From: JAHQVI01 sp050330195 | GTDB lineage: Bacteria; Pseudomonadota; Alphaproteobacteria; Rhizobiales; Rhodomicrobiaceae | Assembly (NCBI GenBank): GCA_050330195.1 | Contig: JBHJOB010000020.1 | Span: forward strand, 123,521-187,520 | Length of the DNA: 64,000 bases | Direction: 5' to 3' | Shown: positions 53,848 through 62,073 of the stretch, in pieces | Layout: every line of letters begins with the position of its first letter | How positions within the stretch are numbered: position 1 is the first letter of the stretch | Notes under the pieces: model-generated | What the model was told of the DNA's origin: nothing | Seen by the model: only the letters and a program-made list of their open reading frames with translations | The model's database searches: none | Position numbers and translations under genes: made by a program

Positions 53848-55176
53848 TCAAGCGAGACCGCGCACCATGGCATAGTAGGTCGGTTTCAGCGCCGTCTCCT
53901 TCATGACCCAGGACACCCACAGCTCCTCAAGCGGCGCGACCAGGCCCGGAAAGGACGGAACCAGGTTGTTGTCATAGTCGAACTCGATCAGCATCGCCTG
54001 ACCGATGCGGGTGATCAGCGGGCAGGAGGTGTAGCCGTTATAGGTACTGGTCGCAGGCTGGTCCGTGATTGTGCCGACGAGATGCTCGACCGCCACCGGA
54101 ACTTGCCACTTGACGCTGGCGGCCGTCTTGCCCTTCGGCACGCCAGCCACATCCCCGACGACGAAGACGTTCGGAAAACGCGGATGCCGAAGCGTCGCCT
54201 TGTCGGCTTCGACCCATCCGTCGGCGGCCAGCGGCCCCGCCTGCCAGGCGAGCGCGCTGGCGCGGACCGCGTCGGGCGCTCGCATCGGCGGAATGACATG
54301 GGCGAAATCGTAGCCGATCTCCTGAATGCCGTCCGGCGTCTTGAAGCTCGCGATCCTGCGGCCCGGATCGATCGCGGTCATCACATGGTTGTGGACTGTC
54401 TCGATGCCGCGCTCGCGATAGAGCATGCGGACCTTCTCGCTGACGATGGGCACGCCGAAGAGTGTCTGGTCATGCGCGGCATAGATCAGCCTCGCCTTCG
54501 ACCGGTTGCCGCGTCGCGCCAGCGTGTCCTCGGTGATGAAGGTGTATTTCAGCGGTGCGCCGGCGCATTTCATTTCGGTTGCGGGCCTGCCGAACAGACC
54601 GACGCCGCCCGTGTCCGCGAAGCGCGACATGGCTGCATAGGTGTCGGCGGCGGCCTGCGGTCCGGCATAAACGCTTCCTATGCCGTCCTGGCCTATCAAC
54701 TCGGCGGACATGCCCTCTATCGCCTCGTAGTCGAGCTTGAGCCCGGTGGCGAGCACCAGGAAATCATACGGCACCCGTTCTCCGGAAGCGGTCACGACGA
54801 CATTTCCTGCCGGGTCGAACCCGGCGACATGCTCCTCGATCCAGCGGCAGTTCCTCGGAACGAACTCGCCGGTCGTCGCCTCGACATAGGAGGGTGGCTT
54901 CAGCCCGGCACCGACAAGGGTGAAACCCGGCTGATAGTAGTGCGCCTTGCGGCCGTCGATCAGCGTGATCGTCGCGCCATCCAGCATGTGGCTCAGCCGG
55001 TTGGCCATGGCGAGCCCCGCCGCGCCCGCTCCGGCAATGACGATGCGCGCGGAGGACTTGACCGCCGCCCGCGCCAGGACCGGACGCGCGAAAGGTGCGG
55101 CCGCAACCGCCGCAGCCGCCAGCTTGAGGAAGTCGCGCCGGCTGCTCCGTTGAATTCTGCTGCGAATGTCGATCAT
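53848..55176 (-). CDS. Tat-exported sulfide:quinone reductase-like flavoprotein
   Basis: The 442-residue FAD protein begins with a twin-arginine signal (SSRRDFLKLAAAAVAAAPFA), followed by the dinucleotide motif RIVIAGAGAAGLAMANRL. Two cysteines of the SQR redox pair are in place: Cys204 in EMKCAGAPLKY and Cys385 in NGYTSCPLIT, both as in type II (SQOR-like) enzymes; a third, Cys110, is also present. The protein should be periplasmic and oxidise sulfide or another sulfur compound. It differs from most SQRs, which lack a Tat signal. ATG at 55176 follows GGGAGGACAAGGTG. An FNR box lies 68 bases upstream. Confidence 0.82.
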   Translation of the reverse strand: MIDIRSRIQRSSRRDFLKLAAAAVAAAPFARPVLARAAVKSSARIVIAGAGAAGLAMANRLSHMLDGATITLIDGRKAHYYQPGFTLVGAGLKPPSYVEATTGEFVPRNCRWIEEHVAGFDPAGNVVVTASGERVPYDFLVLATGLKLDYEAIEGMSAELIGQDGIGSVYAGPQAAADTYAAMSRFADTGGVGLFGRPATEMKCAGAPLKYTFITEDTLARRGNRSKARLIYAAHDQTLFGVPIVSEKVRMLYRERGIETVHNHVMTAIDPGRRIASFKTPDGIQEIGYDFAHVIPPMRAPDAVRASALAWQAGPLAADGWVEADKATLRHPRFPNVFVVGDVAGVPKGKTAASVKWQVPVAVEHLVGTITDQPATSTYNGYTSCPLITRIGQAMLIEFDYDNNLVPSFPGLVAPLEELWVSWVMKETALKPTYYAMVRGLA

Positions 55177-55243
55177 CACCTTGTCCTCCCGCGTACGATG
55201 CCGCGTCGCCAGTCTGATTTTGCTGGATCGAGGCGCGTTCGCC

Positions 55244-55257
55244 TTGACTCCGATCAA
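55244..55257. promoter_or_regulatory. FNR-type box between SQR-like and AGCS genes
   Basis: TTGACTCCGATCAA is a perfect match to TTGAY-N4-ATCAA in the divergent gap. It is 68 bases before the flavoprotein start and 90 bases before the symporter start. The -10 candidates at the class II distance are weak on both sides. Confidence 0.6.
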
Positions 55258-55346
55258 TGTTGCAACCAGCCCGGCCGGCATGCTCATCTGTCGGCTGATC
55301 CCATCCGGCCGCGCAGGCCGGTCCGCCGCAATCCCGGACATTCATC

Positions 55347-56702
55347 ATGCAGATGCTGCAACTGACCTGGCTGCTCGACCTCAACGACCGCGTCAACGAC
55401 CTCGTCTGGGGCCCGCCCTTCATGGCGCTGCTGGTCGGCGCGGGGCTCTACCTGACCGTCCGGATGCGAGGCTTCCAGTTCACCCATCTGGGATTCGCCT
55501 GGCGACATTCCTTCGGCCGGGTGCTCAAACGCTCAGATGACGGCGAGGCCGGCGCAATCCCCTCGTTTCAGGCGGTGGCCGCGGCGATGGCGGCGACGAT
55601 CGGCGTCGGCAACGTGGCAGGCGTTGCGACGGCGCTGGCGCTCGGTGGTCCGGGCGCGGTCTTCTGGATGTGGATGGTGGCGCTGGTCGGAATGGCGACG
55701 AAGTTCGCCGAGGCCTCGCTCGGTCTCAAATACCGCCATGTCGCGGAGGACGGCACGGTCAGTGGCGGCGCCTTCTACTATATCGAGCGCGGATTGGGCT
55801 GGAAGCCGCTGGCGCTTCTCTACGCCCTTCTCGCCGGCCTCGCCTCTTTCGGCATCGGTAACATGGTTCAGGCCAACACCATGGCCCATGCACTTGAGAC
55901 CGGCTTTTCCGTTCCGTCATGGGTTACCGGCGTCACGGCGCTGCTGCTGGTCGGCGCGGTCACGCTGGGCGGCATCGGCCGGATCGGCAAGGCGGCGGGC
56001 AGCATCGTTCCCGTCATGGCGGTCGCTTATTTCGTCGCCGCGCTTATCGTGCTTCTGCTCTATTTGCCGGAGGTGCCCGGCGCATTCGCCTCGATCGTTC
56101 GTCACGCCTTCCAGCCCGCGGCGGCTGTCGGCGGTTTCGCCGGAGCCGGCGTCATGGCCGCGATGCGCTTCGGGATTGCGCGAGGCATCTTTTCCAACGA
56201 AGCGGGTCTGGGATCGGCCTCGATCGTCCATGCGCAAGCCCGCAACACGCCGGGCGGCCAGGGTCTATGGGGCATATGGGAGGTTGCGATCGACACGCTG
56301 ATCATAGGAACGATGACGGCGCTGGTGATCCTGGTGACCGGCGTCCTGCCGACCGGGGCGACCGGGGCCGAACTCGCATCCAGCGCCTTCGCCACCGCCC
56401 TGCCTGGCTTCGGAGGGCTCGTCGTCCTGGTGGCGCTGGTGCTCTTTTCCTATACGACCATGCTGACCTGGTGTTTCTATGGCGAGAAGAGTTTCGAGTA
56501 TCTCGCCGGCCGGCGCGCCGTCCTGCCCTACCGGCTCGCTTTCCTCGTCGCGATTCCGGTTGGCGCCGTCGGCGGCCTTCAGGAGATCTGGCAGCTCGCG
56601 GATACGCTCAACGGGCTGATGGCGGCTCCGAACCTGATTGCGCTCTTTGCACTCGGCCGCATTGTCGCTCGGGAGCGCGACAAGTTGCTCCGCCCACGGT
56701 AA
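55347..56702 (+). CDS. Alanine/sodium symporter (AGCS family)
   Basis: Na+-coupled uptake of alanine, glycine or related amino acids. The 451-residue membrane protein of about eleven helices has the family motifs AATIGVGNVAGVATAL, EASLGLKYR and GIARGIFSNEAGLGSASIVHA. Substrate preference is not visible. It is divergent from the SQR-like gene and convergent with the flavoprotein at 56842. Confidence 0.92.
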   Translation: MQMLQLTWLLDLNDRVNDLVWGPPFMALLVGAGLYLTVRMRGFQFTHLGFAWRHSFGRVLKRSDDGEAGAIPSFQAVAAAMAATIGVGNVAGVATALALGGPGAVFWMWMVALVGMATKFAEASLGLKYRHVAEDGTVSGGAFYYIERGLGWKPLALLYALLAGLASFGIGNMVQANTMAHALETGFSVPSWVTGVTALLLVGAVTLGGIGRIGKAAGSIVPVMAVAYFVAALIVLLLYLPEVPGAFASIVRHAFQPAAAVGGFAGAGVMAAMRFGIARGIFSNEAGLGSASIVHAQARNTPGGQGLWGIWEVAIDTLIIGTMTALVILVTGVLPTGATGAELASSAFATALPGFGGLVVLVALVLFSYTTMLTWCFYGEKSFEYLAGRRAVLPYRLAFLVAIPVGAVGGLQEIWQLADTLNGLMAAPNLIALFALGRIVARERDKLLRPR

Positions 56703-56841
56703 TGTCCGGAGCGGAGAGACTGTCACCGCGAGATCCCACGACACTGACGACCTGAACAAGCGTTCTGCAATGTTTCGTCGTGCAGGTCACTTGGCTGCAA
56801 GAAGCGCCGACCGTTTGCGAGACTGCCCGGCGTCAGGCTCA

Positions 56842-58329
56842 TCAGGGCAGGGCGAGGGTCCAGAGCGCAACGACGGCGGCGAGGGAAGCGCCGACCGCGA
56901 GGAAGCTCATCGTACGGCGGCGGTCCTGGCGCGAGGCCGCGCCGCCGCCATAGTCGAAGCGCTCGTAGACGACGTTCTTCATCGGCAGGCCGAGATCGAG
57001 GAGCGTGTCGGAGACGGCTGTGACCATTGCGCCCGGACCGCAGATGAAGGCGACCGTGCGGGCAGGTTCCAGCCCGTCCATTAGCCCGGCAAGCCGATCG
57101 TGGTCGAGCCGGCCGATCACGCCGCGCCATCCCTCGCCGCCTTCCTCGCTCAGGAACATCGCCCGCAAGTCGAGCAGATCCCTGGCGGCCTCGATCTCGT
57201 CGATGCAGGCGAAATTTTCCGGCCGCCCAACCGCATAGGCAAGCCGCACCGGCCTCGGGTCGTCCCGCGCCGCCATGTCGCGCAGAAGGCCCATGATCGG
57301 CGCAATGCCGACGCCGCCCGCCAACAGCAGCACACCGTCACACTCGCGCGCCTCCAGCGTGAATTCACCATATGGTCCGTCGATGCCGATGGGGGTACCC
57401 GGAGGAAGCGCGCCGACAGTCCGGGTGAAATCACCCACTTCCTTGATGATGAGACTGAGCCCAGGCCGGGCCGGACTGTCGGCAACGGAAAAGGGATGGT
57501 CGAAGAGCGGGAAGCGCCGCGCGCCTTCGGTCATCCAGACGAACTGCCCGGCCTGGTAGGTCCAGGGCGGGTTCTTCGGGTCGGGCTGAATGTCCAGTTC
57601 CCACAGACGGTCGGCCCGCTTGACCACTTGCTCCAGCCGCCACGGACGGCGATGCAGCATCAGCCAGCGCCAGCCGTAGAGTGTCGCAATCACCGCGACC
57701 ACGGCGAGCCCGACCGCCCACCAGAACCCGTGGATCGCTCCGGCGGCGCTGAAGCGCCCGGTCGTCACCGCATGGTGCAGCCCCGCGCCGACCGCCACCA
57801 TCCCCAGAACGAGATGGCTCGCCCGCCATGCCTCGTAGCGCCAGGGCAGCCGGTCGCGGAGGATCGAGGTAAGGACAAGCAGGGCGAGCGCGCCAAGCGC
57901 CACCACGCCGCTGCGATAATGCGGCAGGGTCAGATAGGCCGCGAGCCGCTCCGCGCCCATCGCCGGATCGTCGGCGAATGTCGGCAGCACGTAGAAGAGC
58001 GGGTGCAGCAACAGCGCTATGAGAACCCACCCTACCGCGACCTTGTGGAAGGCCATGATCTTGTCGATCCCCAGCCGGCCCGAAACGATCTCGAAACGGC
58101 CGGAGGTAACGAACTGCACCGCCATCGCCGTCAGCGCGACGAGCCCAAGTGCCGCCGCCGCCTTCTCCCACGGATCGAGCGGAGCCACATGACGACTGGC
58201 GGAAAGAGCCAGCGCCGTCCCGCACAAGACGAGATAGATTGCCGCGAGCGCTCCCCCCGTCAGCCGCAAGCCATGGCGGACCGCTGGCGTCGTCTCGATA
58301 TGGCTGATGCTGGCTTTATCTGGTTTCAT
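56842..58329 (-). CDS. Ferric-reductase-like transmembrane flavoprotein (FRE/NOX type)
   Basis: The 495-residue protein has about six N-terminal helices with paired histidines (FHKVAVGWVLIALLLHPLFYV and ASHLVLGMVAVGAGLHHAVT) that could hold heme b, then an FAD domain (QAGQFVWM; FPLFDHPFSVADSP) and an NAD(P) domain (LLLAGGVGIAPIMGLLRDM; CGPGAMV), with an extra C-terminal helix. Such proteins move electrons from cytoplasmic NAD(P)H across the membrane. It is divergent (120 bases) from the pentaheme cytochrome c gene, a possible electron acceptor in the periplasm. Confidence 0.85.
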   Translation of the reverse strand: MKPDKASISHIETTPAVRHGLRLTGGALAAIYLVLCGTALALSASRHVAPLDPWEKAAAALGLVALTAMAVQFVTSGRFEIVSGRLGIDKIMAFHKVAVGWVLIALLLHPLFYVLPTFADDPAMGAERLAAYLTLPHYRSGVVALGALALLVLTSILRDRLPWRYEAWRASHLVLGMVAVGAGLHHAVTTGRFSAAGAIHGFWWAVGLAVVAVIATLYGWRWLMLHRRPWRLEQVVKRADRLWELDIQPDPKNPPWTYQAGQFVWMTEGARRFPLFDHPFSVADSPARPGLSLIIKEVGDFTRTVGALPPGTPIGIDGPYGEFTLEARECDGVLLLAGGVGIAPIMGLLRDMAARDDPRPVRLAYAVGRPENFACIDEIEAARDLLDLRAMFLSEEGGEGWRGVIGRLDHDRLAGLMDGLEPARTVAFICGPGAMVTAVSDTLLDLGLPMKNVVYERFDYGGGAASRQDRRRTMSFLAVGASLAAVVALWTLALP

Positions 58330-58449
58330 GCCTTTTCAGATACGCGAAGATGCCCTTATAGTCCAACCGTGCTGGAAATTTCGTCTTGAGCAAGGCCGGC
58401 AGCTCACAACGATTTTGGTCGGTCAGCCGAAAAATGCGGAGGAAAGAAC

Positions 58450-59538
58450 ATGCACATGATCCGAACCGCACGACAGGCCGTCGCCGCCACCCTGGCCCTT
58501 CTCCTGTTCGTGACGACAGCGAAAGCCGAGGCCGGCGATGCGATGGCCGCGCTTGTGGAGGCATGGCTCGCTTCGCCCCATGGCAACTACCATTCCCGCT
58601 CGTTCACCTATTGGAACAGCGAGGGCGAGGTGCCGGCGGCCTGCGCGGCGTGCCATTCAGAGCCCGGTTTCATCGGCTTTCTGGGAGCGGACGGCAGCAC
58701 GTCCGGCAGCGTCGATGGCCCTGCCGCGATCAACTCGCCGATCGGCTGCGCCGCCTGCCACACTTCGGCGGCCCATACGCTCAACAGCGTTTCCTTCCCC
58801 TCGGGCGTCTCCGTCGATGGCCTCGGCGCGTCGGCCGTCTGCACCGTGTGCCATCAGGGCCGCCAATCCGGCGACGCGGTGACGGCCGCGACAGGCAGCA
58901 TTGCCGATGACGAGGTTTCGGCCGATCTCGCCTTCATTAACATCCATTATGGCGTGGCGGCTTCCGTCATGCGCGGCGCGGATGTGCGCGGCGGTTATCA
59001 ATATCCCGGCCGCTCCTATGCCGGCCGCTTCTCTCATGTGCCGAGCGCCAGCACCTGCGTGGACTGCCACGATCCGCATACGACGCAAGTGGCGACAGAT
59101 TCCTGCATGACCTGCCATCGCGGCGTCAGCGAGATCCGGGAAATCCGCACACGGCACGCCGATTTCGATGGCGACGGCGAAGCCTCCGGCGGTATTCATT
59201 CCGAGATCATGGGCCTGCACGCGCAGCTCTACCAGGCGATCCGCACCTATGCCGCCGATGTGGCCGGCACGCCGATCGTCTACGCCAGCGCTTTCCCCTA
59301 TTTCTTCGTCGATGCCGATGGCGACGGCGAGATCACGCCGGAAGACGCGGCGATGCCCAACCGCTATCAGAGCTGGACGCCGCGGCTGCTCAAGGCCGCC
59401 TATAATTACCAGGTCGCCGCCAAGGATCGGGGCGGCTATGTCCATAATCCCGCCTATCTGCTTCAACTCCTGCACGACAGTCTGGAGAGTCTGTCGGCGC
59501 AGATCGAAATCGACATGAGCGGACTGCAGCGGCCATGA
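58450..59538 (+). CDS. Periplasmic pentaheme cytochrome c with EF-hand-like loops
   Basis: The 362-residue protein has a signal peptide (about 1-26) and five CxxCH heme sites: Cys65-His69, Cys100-His104, Cys131-His135, Cys203-His207 and Cys219-His223. After them come two EF-hand-like calcium loops, DFDGDGEAS (from Asp238) and DADGDGEITPED (Asp288-Asp299). The C-terminal 60 residues form a helical end (NRYQSWTPRLLKAAYNYQVA). ATG at 58450 follows GGAGG. It probably accepts electrons in the periplasm, maybe from the divergent flavoprotein; the partner is inference. Confidence 0.85.
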   Translation: MHMIRTARQAVAATLALLLFVTTAKAEAGDAMAALVEAWLASPHGNYHSRSFTYWNSEGEVPAACAACHSEPGFIGFLGADGSTSGSVDGPAAINSPIGCAACHTSAAHTLNSVSFPSGVSVDGLGASAVCTVCHQGRQSGDAVTAATGSIADDEVSADLAFINIHYGVAASVMRGADVRGGYQYPGRSYAGRFSHVPSASTCVDCHDPHTTQVATDSCMTCHRGVSEIREIRTRHADFDGDGEASGGIHSEIMGLHAQLYQAIRTYAADVAGTPIVYASAFPYFFVDADGDGEITPEDAAMPNRYQSWTPRLLKAAYNYQVAAKDRGGYVHNPAYLLQLLHDSLESLSAQIEIDMSGLQRP

Positions 59539-59692
59539 GCAGCGACAGGCCGTCGGAAGCGGTTTTTCCTGTCTGAACAGGAGCGACGGCGTTGCTTCGC
59601 GCCCGCATGGCAGCCAGCCACAAGGATAGGATTCGTCAGTGTGCTGACAAGGACTGTCGGCTACCGCCGCGCAAGCCGATCGCCGCGCTGGA

Positions 59693-61318
59693 TCAGAGCA
59701 ACTCGTCCAGCGCCGGTGTCTGCCCCTGCAGATCCTCGATGTAGGTTTGGTACAGCGTTGGTTCGAAGATCGAATTCGCCGTCAGACCCTCAGGTTTGGA
59801 AACGTCCTTGCCGAACACTTTTGCCGCCTCGAATGCCCTGTCGTCCAGGAAGCGCGTCGGTACCAGTATCGGGTTCGCGCCGCTTGCCGGCGTCTTCGCC
59901 GCGATGTTGAAGCCCCACACTCCGAAGGCGGGGACCGGGATCTGGTAGCTCGTGGTTGAGGGGAAGATTTCCGCCAGCGTCTTCTCGATGGTCCAGAATG
60001 TCTTCCGGGCAAAAAAGGGCGATGAGCTTTGTGTGGCTATTGCTGCATTGGCGGAGAGACGCTGCGACAGCATCTGATAGAATTCAAGCGAATACAGCTT
60101 GCCGATGGCCTCGTTGTGCGGGTCCGGGAAATCCAGGATGACGCGATCATAAGCGATGCCTTTTCGGCGGATGAATATGAAGGCATCCTCGTTGTAGATG
60201 TGAACGCGAGGGTCGCTCAGACTGGAACGATTGAGACGGACCAGCGGCGCGAATTCCTTGCCGATCCGCGTCATGTCAGGGTCGAGGTCGACGAGATCGA
60301 TACGCTTTACGGCAGGGTATTTCAGGATTTCGCGCAAGGCGAGGCCGTCACCGCCTCCCATGACCAGAATCGTTTCCGCCTTTCCGTCCAGACTCATGAC
60401 CGGATGAACGAGCGCCTCGTGGTAGCGGTATTCATCGGTCTGGGAGAACTGGATATGGCCGTCGATATAAAGCCGAAGATCGGTGCTTTTCCAGTCGCGG
60501 GTCATCACGAGGTTCTGGTATGGGGTCTGCTTTTCCCAGATCACCTTGTCGAAATACAGATGATCCCGCGCCATGGACGTCAGCCGGTCGCTCGCTAGCG
60601 TAAGTCCGCAAAGCATGATGAACGCCCCCAGAACGACGGCTAGAACGCGTCGCGGGTCCGGTATGAACTGCCGGAGAAAGACGACAGTCAGGAATGCGAC
60701 GCAGATGTTGATGAGGCCAATGGCGAAGGAGGCTCTCATGAGTCCAAGGTTCGGCAGCAACATCAATGGAAAGGCGACCGATCCAATGAGCGCGCCGACA
60801 TAATCGATCGACATGACATTGGCGATCGAGCGCCTTGTGCCGCTGACCTGTGTCAGGATCCGCGTCAGGAGAGGGATTTCCAGTCCGACAAGCGTTCCGA
60901 TGGACAGGATGAAACCGAACATCACCGCCTGATAGAGACCCGGCGAAAACGGAAATGCGAAGAAAAGAGCGAGACTGCAGATGCCGCCGACGATCGACAA
61001 GGCGATCTCGACATAAATGAAATTGCGGATCAGGTTGCCATGGATGAACTTGCTCAGATACGAGCCAATTCCCATCGCGAACATGAAGAAGCCGATGGTG
61101 AGCGAGAACTGGTAGACGCTATTGCCCAGCAGGTAGCTGGAAATCGTGCCGATGATCAGCTCGTAGACGATCCCGCAAAGTGCGACGACAGCGATTGAAA
61201 GGAGCAGAACCATGGCCTGCGCAGGCGGCAATTCCTCGTACCGCCTGGCTTCCCCAAGGTCCGTCTCGCTGATGTGGCTGGACAATCGACGCACTCCACA
61301 GATGAGCTCTTCCCGCAT
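59693..61318 (-). CDS. Membrane-anchored spermidine-synthase-like protein
   Basis: The 541-residue protein has about seven N-terminal membrane helices (residues 37-230) and a C-terminal Rossmann aminopropyltransferase-like domain with ILVMGGGDGLALREILKYP and IDLVDLDPDM, then VILDFPDPH. The polyamine-synthase fold is clear, but true substrates of the membrane-bound type are not well known. The start is uncertain. A hairpin overlaps ATG 61318; TTG at 61285 has GGAG eight bases upstream. It follows a small EF-hand-like gene on the same strand. Confidence 0.85.
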   Translation of the reverse strand: MREELICGVRRLSSHISETDLGEARRYEELPPAQAMVLLLSIAVVALCGIVYELIIGTISSYLLGNSVYQFSLTIGFFMFAMGIGSYLSKFIHGNLIRNFIYVEIALSIVGGICSLALFFAFPFSPGLYQAVMFGFILSIGTLVGLEIPLLTRILTQVSGTRRSIANVMSIDYVGALIGSVAFPLMLLPNLGLMRASFAIGLINICVAFLTVVFLRQFIPDPRRVLAVVLGAFIMLCGLTLASDRLTSMARDHLYFDKVIWEKQTPYQNLVMTRDWKSTDLRLYIDGHIQFSQTDEYRYHEALVHPVMSLDGKAETILVMGGGDGLALREILKYPAVKRIDLVDLDPDMTRIGKEFAPLVRLNRSSLSDPRVHIYNEDAFIFIRRKGIAYDRVILDFPDPHNEAIGKLYSLEFYQMLSQRLSANAAIATQSSSPFFARKTFWTIEKTLAEIFPSTTSYQIPVPAFGVWGFNIAAKTPASGANPILVPTRFLDDRAFEAAKVFGKDVSKPEGLTANSIFEPTLYQTYIEDLQGQTPALDELL

Positions 61319-61336
61319 ACATGCATACGGGAAGAG
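61307..61336. other. Inverted repeat across the start of the spermidine-synthase-like gene
   Basis: CTCTTCCCG (61307-61315) and CGGGAAGAG (61328-61336) form a 9-bp perfect stem with a 12-nt loop holding the ATG at 61318. It lies 27 bases after the stop of the upstream gene and could terminate that message or control translation. Confidence 0.5.
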
Positions 61337-61363
61337 AGGACAATCCGGACGATGGCTTGCCGG

Positions 61364-61936
61364 TTACTTGCCGCCGAACCGGCCGCCAGAACGGGTGCTG
61401 GAACGGGCGTAATTTGAGCGGGACTGTACGTTGCGGTTGGCGAAATGGCCTTGCTGTATGCCCGCCGCGCGCTGATTGCTCAGCAGGTGGCCCATCAGCA
61501 TGCCCGCCAGAATGCCTGTCCCCATCCCCATTCCGGTGGACGTGCCGGTTCCATCCGAGGCGATCAGGCGCTTGCCGTCGAAGTCCAACTCTAGCGTGAA
61601 CAGACGTTCCTCGCCGGCATCCTTGACATTATCCTGGTTCGCGTCCGCGAAGCCTTCGAATTTGCTGTCCTTCAGCAGATTGACGCCGACCGGCCCTGTG
61701 TGCACCGGCGGCTCGGTATTCATCGCATCGCGCATGAGGCCGGAAAGCGCCTTGAGGTGGTCGTCGGTCACCTTCTGCACATTCTGTTTGGTCATGTGCG
61801 TCTGAAAGGTTTGCAGGGACGTCTGGGCGCGATCCAGCACCCTGCCCAGATCGACATTGTTCGCATTGCCGCTGTTGCCCAGAAAGAACCATGCTCCAAC
61901 TGCGACAACCACCGCGATGGTGATGATATTTCTCAT
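61364..61936 (-). CDS. Small membrane-anchored protein with EF-hand-like loop
   Basis: The 190-residue protein has an N-terminal anchor (residues 4-19), a helical region, a calcium-loop-like DANQDNVKDAGE, a Gly/Met-rich hydrophobic segment (about 133-152) and a C-terminal Arg/Ser/Gly tail ending GGRFGGK. I do not recognise the family. GGGGGAA lies upstream of ATG 61936. It is the upstream neighbour of the spermidine-synthase-like gene and may work with it. Confidence 0.72.
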   Translation of the reverse strand: MRNIITIAVVVAVGAWFFLGNSGNANNVDLGRVLDRAQTSLQTFQTHMTKQNVQKVTDDHLKALSGLMRDAMNTEPPVHTGPVGVNLLKDSKFEGFADANQDNVKDAGEERLFTLELDFDGKRLIASDGTGTSTGMGMGTGILAGMLMGHLLSNQRAAGIQQGHFANRNVQSRSNYARSSTRSGGRFGGK

Positions 61937-62073
61937 TTTTGAATTCCCCCTTTACCCGGCTGACCGCCGCCGGGACACCAAGCGCGCGACAATAACGATG
62001 CCACGAATTTAAGCAATTGCAGAAAGCACCCTGATCAGGAAAGACCGGCAGGAATTCCACGGGATGTGTCGAT

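Noticed and set aside
54082..55365. A 427-codon open frame opposite the SQR-like gene
   Set aside because: Shadow of the flavoprotein gene, and it would cover the FNR-box promoter.
57100..58389. A 429-codon open frame opposite the ferric-reductase-like gene
   Set aside because: Antisense shadow with Arg/His/Pro-rich content.
59569..59582. CCTGT-CTGA-ACAGG as terminator of the cytochrome gene
   Set aside because: The T run lies before the stem on the plus strand, and A residues follow it on the minus strand, so it does not fit in either direction.
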